DNA of 64,000 bases from Capitulum mitella. Lineage: Eukaryota; Arthropoda; Thecostraca; Pollicipedomorpha; Pollicipedidae. A program made the translations under genes and the position numbers. Location of the stretch: NCBI GenBank assembly GCA_030062745.1, contig CP099843.1, positions 20,489,583-20,553,582 on the forward strand, given 5' to 3'. The notes under the pieces are model-generated. The model saw nothing but the letters and a program-made list of their open reading frames with translations. It did not search any database and was not told where the DNA came from. How positions within the stretch are numbered: position 1 is the stretch's first letter; the number at the start of each line of letters is the position of its first letter. Shown in pieces: positions 37,933-48,700 of the stretch.

Positions 37933-40900
37933 ACCCGGGATTATATAACTTTGGCCTGAGCTTGTTGAAGAAGCCAGCTTTGTGATCAGATTCCGTGCAA
38001 AGCGGCGGTTGTTGCATTCCTGACCCTGCCGCCAGGGTGTTTCTAGTTAAATATGAAGCGGTTTTGCCCCAGGTACCGGACCTCGGGGAAACAATGCATC
38101 TGGTCAAGAATGCGGATCAAATGTTAACTCATGACAACGACGAGGGGACGAACTGTCATTGTATTCGGTCCCGGTGACCAGCTGTTGGTGACTTACAGGA
38201 CCGACGGAATGTTCATTCCCAGTGACCAGCTGGTGGTGGCTTTCAGGACGGGCTGTTTGTTTAGTCTCAGTGACCAGCTGGTGTTGACTTTCAGGACCGA
38301 CTGCCTCTTCAGTCCCAATGACCAGCTGGTGGTGACTTACAGGACCGACTGAATGTTCATTCCCAGTGACCAGCTGGTGGTGGCTTTCAGGACCGGCTGT
38401 TTGTTTAGTCCCAGTGACCAGCTGGTGTTGACTTTCAGGACCGACTGCCTCTTCAGTCCCAATGACCAGCTGGTGGTGACTGGCACGTCGTTGGAGCGCG
38501 GCGAGACACTGGGTCAGCTGCACTTCTTCCACCGTCAGACGTTCGAAAAGGTGGCACAGATTCCGGTGGCTGAGGGGGTGAGTATGAAATTGTCTCCCCG
38601 GCTGTCATCTTTTGTGTACCAAATGCGAAGTTGGCATCCGATTTTGTTTGAGACGCCGATATTTTTTGTTGCGTTTGCGTATTTCCTTGCTTGAGCTCGG
38701 GAAATCCTGTCTCATCTCTCGGATGAGATATCGGAGGAATGTATAATATTGGGTTGATCCGTTTGTTGGCTGCAGTCAGCGCCCAGTGGTACCTTGCGGT
38801 GGTCATTTGTCTTCCTCGCTCGGGTCCTGCTGGCAGTGGGTTCTGACCTGACCGTGGCGTCCTGGGAGCCTGTCACGACTGTGACTGGCCTGCAGCCTGG
38901 TTGGACCGGTGTTCGGGAGCCGCTGCAGAGGGCCGTCTGGTCCGGTTTGTATTTGTATCACGGTTGTCCCCTCATTCGCGACCCAGATCCGTCCGGTCTC
39001 CTGTATTCTGTCCGCTGCTGGGTCGGCAGTCTGGTGGCGAGAACGACGCACCAAACATGTCGTTCGAATTGCTTTTGTGTCTAGACGCTGTCCCGTCACT
39101 GACGTGACAGGCTTTCGTACTGTCAGCGCAATGTGGCAGGTATGCCGGACTGTAGAATTCTGACTGTGGAAGCATTCAGAATCCAGTCCTTCTACCTTGG
39201 TACCCTACGTGTATCTTACGTGGCGAGGGCGTCATTGCGTGCCCTGACACCTGCCCGGGCGCTGCGTTTTCGCCGGCCAGTGGTCCGCTGAGCGGCCGCG
39301 GAGATCTTGTCCGTCGGCACGCGCTGAGCCGCCGCCGGCCGTGTGCGCTCGGCCGGTCAGTCGGTCTGTGACCCCGCGCCTGCCGTCCAACAGCACGTCA
39401 TTCGCACCGTGTGGCACCCGCGAATCAACCAGATCATGGTGGGCTGCGGCAGCGGCGTCTGCAAGGTGCTCTATGACCCGGAGAAGTCGCACAGAGGAGC
39501 ACTGCTGTGCGCCGGCAAAAACAGATCCAAACCCAAGCAGGTATGGGGTCGCAGGCGTGATTGTAGTTGCTTACATCTCGAGGTAAGTTGAATGTGTCCC
39601 TGTTGTATTCAGCGCGACACGTAATGCTGTTTGACCTATTAGGATGTTGGCCACGATCTCGCTCCTTTTTTCCAATGGTTATGTGCTCAGACGTTTGGTA
39701 TGGCCTGAATGTTTCTTGACGCTCTCAAGCCTCTATCCGGTTGTTGTCATCGACGTAGCTCAGTCTGTTTCAATTTAGCCGCGTCCTCTTTCATGGCCGC
39801 CGTTTCAGTTCCTTTTAAACAATATGAGGCCCTACATTGGTACGGTTGTGTGTGTAGAAAGGTGCATATTTTTCAGTGCAACGGATTGATAAAACGTGTT
39901 ATGCGCTGTATACTTTCGTCCGCTGGTGTGTGGTGTGTGTCCATAGGTTGGTACTCATTTGATGTCTGGACGACCAAACTGACCCACTGGCGTGCGATCG
40001 ACAGATGGACGTGGTGATGAACACCCAGGTGATCACGCCGCACGCGCTGCCCATGTTCCGCGAGCCGCGGCAAAGGTCAACCCACAAGCAGATCGAGAAG
40101 GCCCGCCAGGACCCCCAGAAGTCGCACCGGCCCGACCTGCCGCAGGGCAAATCAGGTGCGTCCGGCCGGCGTCGTCCGCCACCGCCGTCCTCTCCCTGGC
40201 CTGGTGCAGGGCCGGTCGGGCCGCAGCAGCGGATGTGGAAGGGATGGTGGCAGCTCCGTGGCTGGCGCGTCGATTGAATGTCGTGGTTGTGGCGTTCGTA
40301 CTCCCGCCAGTTCTGTCGTTGTAGCTCATTGTCCTTCCGTTCCGTCTGTCGTCGCTGTTGTGTCAGGCTTCCCTCCCCTTTGCATTTCTACCCTTTTTCC
40401 GTCACCTCTGTTGTTGTTTCCGCCGCGTTTTCCAGCTGCCATCCCTGCCACTGTTGAAGCAGAGTTGTCGGGTCAGGTCGGCTGTTTTTGCTGTGTGCCG
40501 TATCGCCGCGGTACTCAGCTCTGCTGTGTTCGCCGTGTTCTCAGTCTGGCGCGGTGTTCCGCCGGGCTGACGATGTTCTTTGTGTTCGCCCCGCAGGCAC
40601 GGGTGGACGGGTGGCCACTGGCGGCTCCACGCTCTCTTCCTACATCATGCGCACGCTGGGAGTCGAGGCCAAAAAACGCGAGGAGGGGGACCCGCGCGAG
40701 GCTCTCCTCAAGCACGCGAAGGAGGCAGCGGAGAATCCCTACTGGGTGACGCCCGCCTATGCCAAGTGAGTGGGCCGGCCGAACGGTGCGAGAGGCGTCG
40801 GACTAGGCCTGTGTAACGGTGCAGCAGCGAGCCGTGGTAGCCGTGTTTTGTAACACGGAGGCAGAACGGGAGGGTCGGTGTAGTCATTGCTGCGTGGTTT

Positions 40901-41250
40901 TACCGATCCCATTTCAGCGAAACATTGTTGGCACTGGGCGTTATGCCTCGTGCTCGTCGTTTCAGTCGTTACCGTTCTGAATCCCAACGCTTTAAAATGG
41001 GCAGTAGGGTTTTCGCGTTGGAGGGAACTAGTCGGAACGCTGTCGAACGAACAGAAATGTGGTGATTTCGGAGTCTGCAAAAGCGCCTTCCACCTAACAT
41101 GATAAACTGTTCGGACATATTATGACGCCTCACTGGGTTCTTTACTAATAGTGATACAAAATGTTTGCTTTCTCCAGGACGCAGCCGAAACAAATATTCC
41201 AGCAACCTGACAGCCAAGAAGAGCCGGATCCCAAGAAAAGAAAGGTGTAA
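30380..41250 (+). CDS. WDR70: WDR70, WD repeat-containing protein 70 (12 coding exons, one apparent frameshift)
   Basis: Coding exons: 30382-30697, 32823-32918, 33543-33628, 34667-34860, 36009-36239, 36820-37000, 37290-37475, 38439-38577, 39394-39540, 40005-40155, 40597-40765, 41178-41250 (TAA 41248-41250). All introns are GT-AG and phases match. The product is 655 residues after discounting one base; the human protein is about 654. The N-terminus has the family's GFGSFG motifs and an acidic FIGPPPPPEE segment. WD repeats follow, with WDFNGMD, HPINDVQYSSTGD, SDGTCRVW, CTYSRDGQLVAAA, RGGDESLKLWD, HPRINQIMVG and the signature ITPHALPMFREPRQRST. The tail is basic and ends PKKRKV. Relatives act in the nucleus, linked to the CUL4-DDB1 ubiquitin ligase and histone H2B ubiquitination at DNA breaks. 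Oddity: around 37417-37421 one extra base breaks the frame between SLKLWDV and RQFRKPLHAANG. The ATG lies two bases after the acceptor, so a 5' UTR exon is upstream. Confidence 0.95.
32298..32345. repeat. (AT)n microsatellite in WDR70 intron 1 of the coding region
   Basis: About 48 bp of AT dinucleotide, with looser TATA-rich sequence just upstream. Confidence 0.95.
34533..34640. repeat. 42 bp minisatellite upstream of WDR70 exon 4
   Basis: About 2.5 copies of a 42 bp GC-rich unit (GGGACGGGCCGTGCTGCCCTG...). It ends 26 bp before the 3' splice site at 34665-34666. Open frames through it on both strands are repeat translations. Confidence 0.85.
34917..35257. repeat. Pentanucleotide satellite (GGACC/GGATC/GAACC) in WDR70 intron 4
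   Basis: About 340 bp of five-base units beginning 56 bp after the donor at 34861. Unit variants are grouped in blocks: mostly GGACC with runs of GGATC (for example about 35049-35070 and 35101-35133), then near-perfect GAACC/ACCGA units from about 35200. It is open in several frames on both strands (Gly-Pro-Asp-Arg-Thr or Arg-Ser-Gly-Pro-Val type peptides) but bears no sign of being translated. Confidence 0.95.
37885..37930. repeat. (AT)n microsatellite in WDR70 intron 7
   Basis: About 46 bp of AT dinucleotide. Confidence 0.95.
38151..38438 (+). repeat. 48 bp minisatellite made of copies of the WDR70 exon 8 splice acceptor and exon start
   Basis: Tandem 48 bp units run directly into exon 8. 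Each unit contains a (T/C)T(T/A)CAG|GAC acceptor-like site and a copy of the first codons of the exon, a WD-repeat strand reading TDCLFSPNDQLVV or similar. Acceptor-like junctions occur at 38199, 38247, 38295, 38343, 38391 and 38439, exactly 48 bp apart. Units alternate in a higher-order period of 144 bp. Because 48 is divisible by three the copies share the exon's frame, with a TGA at 38350-38352. Confidence 0.9.
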
Positions 41251-41351
41251 CTCTGTCTGATGTGGTTTTCGATGTTCTCAAGTCTTACGCAGTTGTTAAC
41301 ACCACTGTTCTTTTGTGTATAGATTGTTATGATCATGTGCATCCATCGTAA

Positions 41352-41357
41352 ATAAAA
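41352..41357 (+). other. AATAAA polyadenylation signal of WDR70
   Basis: Canonical hexamer about 100 bp after the WDR70 stop codon, followed by TG-rich sequence. Confidence 0.75.
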
Positions 41358-42555
41358 CATGTCTCCATAACTCAGGCCTTTGCACTTTTGCCTTTGCCTT
41401 TGCCAGAATTGTCATGTAAATGATAACAAAACGGTTCACGTCAGATGCTACATCCACTAGGGACCGGAGCAGTTGCTAACATGCCGCAGTGGGATACAAC
41501 AGTCCTTGGGGAATGGGTCGAGGTTGGCATGGTATGGACATGTGCACAGGAGAGGTTTTAGTCTGAGAGGGCCAGGACCACTGCAGGGACATTTCGTCCC
41601 ATCCAGCGCCACAAGGCTGATATAAAATTTTCCAGTGTTGGTGGGCAGTTTGTTTATTAGGATGCACAACCTTCTGGTCATGGGCGTGCACGTCTTGAGT
41701 CGTGTGTCTCGTCAGGCGTCATTCAGTAGGGTACACTTATTTGTGGATGAAAATGATTGGAGTACGGTTTCCTGCAAGGGAGGGTCTGAATCAGACAGGT
41801 GCACACAGGCTGTCGGTACGCGGCCATGGCGCTCATTTGGCCAGCGAGAAGTTCTGTTCACATGAAACGTTAGGAATGTCTAAGTTGTGTTAGTGAGACT
41901 AAGTTAGGTCTCAGGAATCAGGCGCAAGATTCCAATTGCAGACGAGGCTCCTTTTTGTGGACAAAACATCAGGCTTCAGCCACTTCCACTATTTCAGCTG
42001 TGCAATTCCCTTAAAAAGAATGATTCGCTAGTGAGAACAGTTAACGATTCGATGGGGCTGGCAAGGGACGAGCCGACTTTTGTAGAGCGGAGCCCCCATC
42101 CTGCCCACGTGAGAAGGGTTCACTTTAAATGCGCCCTGCTTTAATGACGCCACCGCGGAAAGACCGGACACTGGCTCGTGATCACGAAGCAGCTGGCGGC
42201 GAGCCATGACGTGGGTACGGGATAGACGTCGTGGTCTTTCCCCCCCCCCCCGGGCGCCGCGGGACCAGTGCCAGGGCAGCCGTGGACCCCGCGATTTAAC
42301 GCGGCACACCCGGAGCGAGGCGTGGCCGTCCTGCACGTGGTCCGGCCGACGGCATATCAGCTGCGGCCTGCAGCCACCTGCTGAGGCCTGGACCGGCCAA
42401 CCAGGCTCCGCACTGGCCGAGCGCAGCCCACCAAACCCGTTCGACTTGAGCCGGAGTCGGCCGGGTGAAGCGCGCGCCACCTGGGAGGCGCCGGATCAGA
42501 ACAGACCGTTCTTCTGCCGCGCCAGTTTGCGGCCACATTCGGACCGGGTTCACAA
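41358..42555. other. Space between the convergent WDR70 and NDUFA9 genes
   Basis: No exon recognised. A GC-rich section at 42040-42555 has long open frames on both strands (42028-42480 minus, 42206-42616 plus) with Arg/Pro-rich translations, likely compositional. A 12 bp C-run lies near 42241. Part could be NDUFA9 3' UTR. Confidence 0.45.
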
Positions 42556-42682
42556 GTCAGGCTCGGTACTAAGGCCGCCTCCGGACTGGATTCACAACAG
42601 TCAGGCTCGGTACTAAGGCCGCCTCCGGGCTGGGTTCACAACAGTCAGGCTCGGTACTGAGGCCGCCTCCGGACTGCCAAGA
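42556..42682. repeat. 44 bp minisatellite downstream of the NDUFA9 stop codon
   Basis: About three units of roughly 44 bp with the core TTCACAACAGTCAGGCTCGG, located about 110 bp past the NDUFA9 stop, probably in its 3' UTR. Confidence 0.8.
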
Positions 42683-42788
42683 CAGACAGGCTCGATACTG
42701 TACAATATATTTACAGAGCATACCGCTAGCTGGCGCTCCACACGCGTCCCTCACGGCCTGGAGATTCCAGGACGCTGCCCCGGCGACC

Positions 42789-45700
42789 TCAGACGACCAC
42801 CTTGGGCGGCGCCGGCTTCTCGAACTCGTCCAGCTGCTCCTCGTAGTAGGCGCCGGCCTTGAACGGCTTCAGCTCCCACATGATGCGCTCCTCCATGGAA
42901 GTGAGCGGCACGCCCAGGTCGGTCAGGGTCGGCGCGCCCGTCAGCGTGTCGGTGACGCATTCCTGTCGAGACGGCACGCCGTCAGGCCGAGACAGGGCCA
43001 GAACTGGGGTCGCGACAGGAGACTGTGACCGGGACATCAGACTGGGGATGGGACAGGAGACTGAGGATGGGGCAGAAGACAGGGACTGGGACACGCAGGA
43101 GACACCGTGGATAAGTGAAAGATTGGACTGAGTCGCAGTGCGACTGACTGCTCCCAGGAGACACTGAATGAGCCACTGTGAACAACCCACGAAGAGACTG
43201 AGATTGGCTTCAGCAAAGAGAGACCGTCACTGCGACTGTAACTGCTGAACAGGGACACTGTGACCGTGGCAGTGGCTACGACTGTGACTGTGACTGAGGT
43301 CTGAAGAGGCCGTGACTGTATCCCAAACACCACACGGAGAAACAGGTGCGTGAACACACCGAGGCGCATACAAAAAATGGTACGCGTATTCAACAAGTGA
43401 ATACAACACCGTACGTAAATACCCCGAGGCAAAGAGCAGATGGTGGAAAATCGGGCCCATGACGACGGGTCAGTCGGGTGACCCGTCACAGGTGTGGTAC
43501 GTACCCTCTCCACCTTGTCGGGCACCAGGGTGCCGATCGGCCAGCTGGGGCAGAAGAGCTCGTTGGCCCGCGCGCGCAGCATCAGGGTGGGGTCCCACTT
43601 CATGTCGTACCGCATGTAGCCCCAGTCTTTAGTCCTGCGCACCACGCGGTGGAACCAGTCGACCAGCTCGCTCAGCAGGTACCGGTGGGGCCTGCGGCAG
43701 CGGCGTCCAGACGTCAGTGACAGCCGGCGCGCCCTGCTCCTCAGGCGGCCAGACGTCAGTGACAGCCGGCGCGCCCTGCTCCTCAGGCGGCCAGACGTCA
43801 GTGACAGCCGGCACGCCCTGCTCCTCAGGCGGCCAGACGTCAGTGACAGCCGGCACGCCCTGCTCCTCAGGCGGCCACACGTCAGTGACAGTCGGCGCGC
43901 CCTGCTCCTCCGGCGGCCAGACGTCAGTGACAGCCGGCGCGCCCTGCTCCTCAGGCGGCCAGACGTCAGTGACAGCCGGCGCGCCCTGCTCCTCCGGCGG
44001 CCAGACGTCAGTGACAGCCGGCGCGCCCTGCTCCTCCGGCGGCCAGACGTCAGTGACAGCCGGCGCGCCCTGTTCCTCAGGCGGCCAGACGTCAGTGACA
44101 GCCGGCGCGCCCTGTTCCTCAGGCGGCCAGACGTCAGTGACAGCCGGCGCGCCCTGCTCCTCAGGCGGCCAGACGTCAGTGACAGTCCGGCGCCCTACTC
44201 GTCGCACAGGCACACACGCCCCGTCCGCCACGGCTTCAACAGCGGCGACACACCCTGCCCCGCGCACTGAAACGTCCGCACATGGCCGCGGCGCGCCTCA
44301 CAAAACCCGCGGCTTCAGCGCCGCCTCCGACTCCGAGGAAGCTGAGCCGCCGCAGCACACAGCGGACGCCCGTCCACAACAGGTCAGCCACCCAGGAGCG
44401 GCCGGCCAGCTCCGCTCATGAGCGCCCACCCGTCAGGCGACCCTCCCGCCGCCGTCGCCGACCCGCCGCACTCACCCGACAGCCTCGTACGTCTGGCCCA
44501 GAGCGTCCGACTGGTGGATGGCCTGGACCACGGCGCGCGCCACGTCGCCCACGTACACCGGCTGCTTGATGGTGTGCTCGCCCTTCCGGTACAGCGGCAC
44601 CCACTTGACCTGGTGTCGCGTCAGGCTGACGAAGTACCTGCGGCCACGCTCGACGTCAGACGGCTGGCATCGGCCTCACACAGAGCCTTAAGGATGCAGC
44701 GACCAGCAGCCACCGATGCCGGACGTCTGACCAACGCTGCACAGCCATCAACGACGACGACGTTAGGCCGACGCCATGCGAGGTGCACACGAAGTCACAG
44801 GCAATACCGGACGGTGACTGGCCCCGGGCCGGGTGGCAGATTCGTGACAGGGGTCCTCGGCCGGCGGCCATTGAGATCGACTGGTGAACAGGTCGGACCA
44901 GTGATTGGCAATTGCTGGGAAGGATCACGCGTCATCCCGTCACCGACACCTTAACCATGCCGCACTCCCGGCGCTTCCTGATAACGAGACACGGCCTGGC
45001 GTATCAAGATGTAACCAGCCCATGCAATATGACAGCTTGAAGACAGCTGCGATCATGCACAACGGCCCTGCAGACCAATCCCACAAAGCGTGCGCTGGGG
45101 CCTGCCAGAGCCGTGCCGCGCTCCAGACATGCTGCCCGGCCCAGAGGCAGACCCACATCACGGCTGCCGGGCGTCGGACACGAGCGCCGGCGTCGGCGCG
45201 CGCTGCCGCCCCGCCGTCCGCTGACCTGGTGAAGCGGTCCTCCTGGCCGAACATGTCGGCCGGACGGAACATGATCGCGTCCGGAAACTCTTCGCGCACG
45301 GCCATCTCGCCACGCCATTTGCTCTTGAGGAACTCGGAGCCGCCGCGCAGCACGTGGCCCTCCGGCGACTCGGCCGCGTTCAGCGCCGAAAAGTGCACCA
45401 GCTTCTTGACGCCGGCCTCGCGGCAGGCGCGCGCGATGGCGCGGGCGCCGGCGTTGTGCACGTCGTCGAACTGCCAGCGGAACGCCCGGCGGTCAGCGCC
45501 CGGTCATCGGCGGAGGCGGCTCCAGGGAGCGCCAGCCGCTCCGGAGAAACGCAGATAACGGCGGGGAGGTCAGGAGAGACGAGGATACTGGAGGAGGAAA
45601 TACATGAAACATGGATACCAATGACAACAGGCAAGAGATACCGGAGAAGGAAATACAAGAAACATGGATACCAATGAGGGACACACAACAAGCATACATA

Positions 45701-48700
45701 GAGGTACGCGGCGAACAAGGATACCAATGGGCAGCCCAAGGTGACGAGCATTCGCTGGTCTAGAGAGGAACGAACAACGGTAGAGAGTGTTTTCCCTCGC
45801 CCTACAAGAGACAATAGAATAGACAATAGAAATGTTATAAACCATCCTTTTGTCCTGCATATTTCAGAGGTGGCAATGGGTGACAACAAAATATGTCCCG
45901 TTCCATCCGTGTCGGTACTTCGTGGTCCAGCCCTGTTTCCAGCCCAACGTTATTCGAAAGTTATAGCCAAATATGGATCAAGGTCGACATTTCAGCCGAC
46001 ATACCAGTTTCTTGTATTGCAAAATAACTCACAAGGCTGTTAAAGTAAGGTGTGATGTTAACGAATTTTTCAAAGCACAAAAGAAGTTAAGCTCATTCAT
46101 CCAAAAAATGAAAAACGCACATTTTGACTGTCGTTACCTGGTTTCATTCCGAGTTCACGGCACACGTGGACATTTTAGATAAATACCTAAACCAAAGAAT
46201 GACCCTCAACATGACCTTTGCCCGGAAGTTCCATCTCTTAGTGGTTTTCAAATAGCTGGAGAGGAATCCCCTCCCCCTGCCATCTAAGGAACATTGGTAG
46301 CAAGCTACACTAGACAGGGATCACGGAAAAGCTGATGAAGACACCAGTCACCTAGATGACATTTCATGACGAAAAAACGACTGCTGGGGGGTGGGAACAA
46401 TGAGACTGGGGGAGGAAAGCACATCACGGGACACAGCGCAAGAGCAAGGCGTCTAAGAAAAAGGGAAATCAATCTCAAAGGCAGTGTTGCAAAAATGCCA
46501 CACGAAGAAATAGTTTCTACATACTAGACTGAGACAGTCCTCATAACGCACCCAATAAAGCACCAAATGGACTACAATTGAATGAAGCCACGGGTCACGG
46601 CACACCACGACTCGATCTACAATTAACATAACATATAGGGAATCAGGCCTCACCTTAAAGTTCATTGTGTTAAAGTCGCGGCCGACCAGGTTGATGACCA
46701 CGTTCGAGTGTTTCACTGCCTTGCGGATCGCGTCGGGGTCGCGCAGGTTGTAGTGGCAGAAGACCACCTGGCCCAGGTCCCCGGCCAGCTTCAGGTGGCG
46801 GACGTCATAGTCGTCGCCTCGATAGGTGGCCACGATCTGACCAACGGCGACACGCCAGTCACTCGGCCGGTCTGGTGACGCCGCCATAACGTACAGTGCC
46901 GGTCTGATGACCCCGTCATACGGTACAGTGCCTGCCTGGTGACGCCGCCACACGGTACAGGGCCGGTCTGATGACCCCGTCATACGGTACAGGGCCGGTC
47001 TGGTGACGCCGTCATACGGTACAGTCCCTGCCTGGTGACGCTGTCACACGGTACAGGGCCGGTCTGGTGACCCCGTCATACGGTACAGGGCCGGTCTGAT
47101 GACCCCGTCATACGGTACAGGGCCGGTCTGGTGACGCCGTCACACGGTACAGGGCCGATCTGACAACGCCGTCACACGGTACAGGGCCGGTCTGGTGACG
47201 CTGTCACACGATACAGGGCCGGTCTGGTGACGCCGCCACACGGTACAAGACCGGTCTGGTGACCCTGCCATACGGTACAGTGCCGGTCTGGTGACGCCGC
47301 CACACGGTACAAGACCGGTCTGGTGACGCCGCCATGCGGTACAGGGCCGGTCTGATGACCCCGTCCAACGGCACAGGGCCGGTCTGGTGACGCCGTCACA
47401 CGGTACAGGGCCGGTCTGGTGACGCCGTCACACGGTGCAGGGCCGGTCTGATGACGCCGTCACACGGTACAGGGCCGGTCTGATGACGCCGTCACACGGT
47501 ACAGGGCCGGTCTGATCTGGTGACGCCGTCACACGGTACAGGGCCGATCTGACAACGCCGCCACACGGTACAGGGCCGGTCTGGTGACCCCGCCATATGG
47601 TACAGGGCCCGTCTGATGACCCCGCCATACGGTACAGGGCCTGTCTGATGACCCCGCCATACGGTACAGGGCCGGTCTGGTGACCCCGCCATACGGTACA
47701 GGGCCGGTCTGGTGACCCCGCCATACGGTACAGGGCCTGTCTGATGACCCCGCCATACGGTACAGGGCCTGTCTGGTGACCCCGCCACAAGATACAGGGC
47801 CGGTCTGGTGACCCCGCCACACGGTACAGGGCCGGTCTGGTGACCCCGCCACACGGTACAGGGCCTGTCTGGTGACCCCGCCACAAGATACAGGGCCGGT
47901 CTGGTGACCCCGCCACACGGTACAGGGCCTGTCTGGTGACCCCACCACAAGATACAGGGCCGGTCTGGTGACCCCGCCACTCGCGGCACACACGATGCGA
48001 CGCCGCTGTTGCGGGCGGAACGGACGATCTGACTTCATCATTACGTTATTAACCACATGGCGCCGACTCCGAGGTCACGCCTGCAGCAATCCTTAGGGAG
48101 GTCTGCCTCAGTGACGCCAGGCGACAATCCCACCGTTCGCGTCCGCAGTGCGTCCTGAACCCGCATTCGGCCGGACACTGACCTGGGAGCCAGTCTTGCC
48201 CAGCCTGTTGACGACGTAGCGTCCGAGGAAACCGGTGCCGCCGAACACGGTGACCACCTGGCCGGAGAAGCTGGAGCGGCCGCCACGGCCCCGCTTCAGG
48301 TCTGACAGCCGCGTGGTGGGCAGCACATCCACCTCGCCGGCCGAGGCCACCGAGGCGTGACGACAGGCCACCAGCGGTGCCCGGCTCCCTGGGCGGCAGT
48401 CGGCCCGCGGTCAGACCGCGCCCACGCACAGCCTGGATGGTGCTACATACATAACTCACACTGTACTTAATTAACCCCAACACATCTGATTCTACAATAT
48501 TTGCTAGCTCTAACTCTATTCCCGTACATATATCGGAAGGACGTATTCCTGTAGGGAGGAAGGGTTATTCACCCTCCCATGAGAAGAACTTCCTGTCGCT
48601 TTTGATCACAATGGCAATGGCAATCGGCTCGCCATGATGTTAACTTCATTTTTTACACAAAGCCATTTTTTGAGGGGTGGATATATGGGGGCAAACATGA

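Noticed and set aside
43629-44421. Open frames of 212 and 234 codons with 14-residue repeats
   Set aside because: Translations of the 42 bp intronic minisatellite; out of frame with NDUFA9 exon 6.
46865-47980. Regular short repeats that might be mistaken for a CRISPR array
   Set aside because: Units are directly adjacent with no unique spacers, and the genome is animal.
47428-48056. Overlapping minus-strand open frames of 165-187 codons with [11 protein letters not shown]-type repeats
   Set aside because: Translations of the 32 bp minisatellite in NDUFA9 intron 2; the unit length makes all three frames open in turn.
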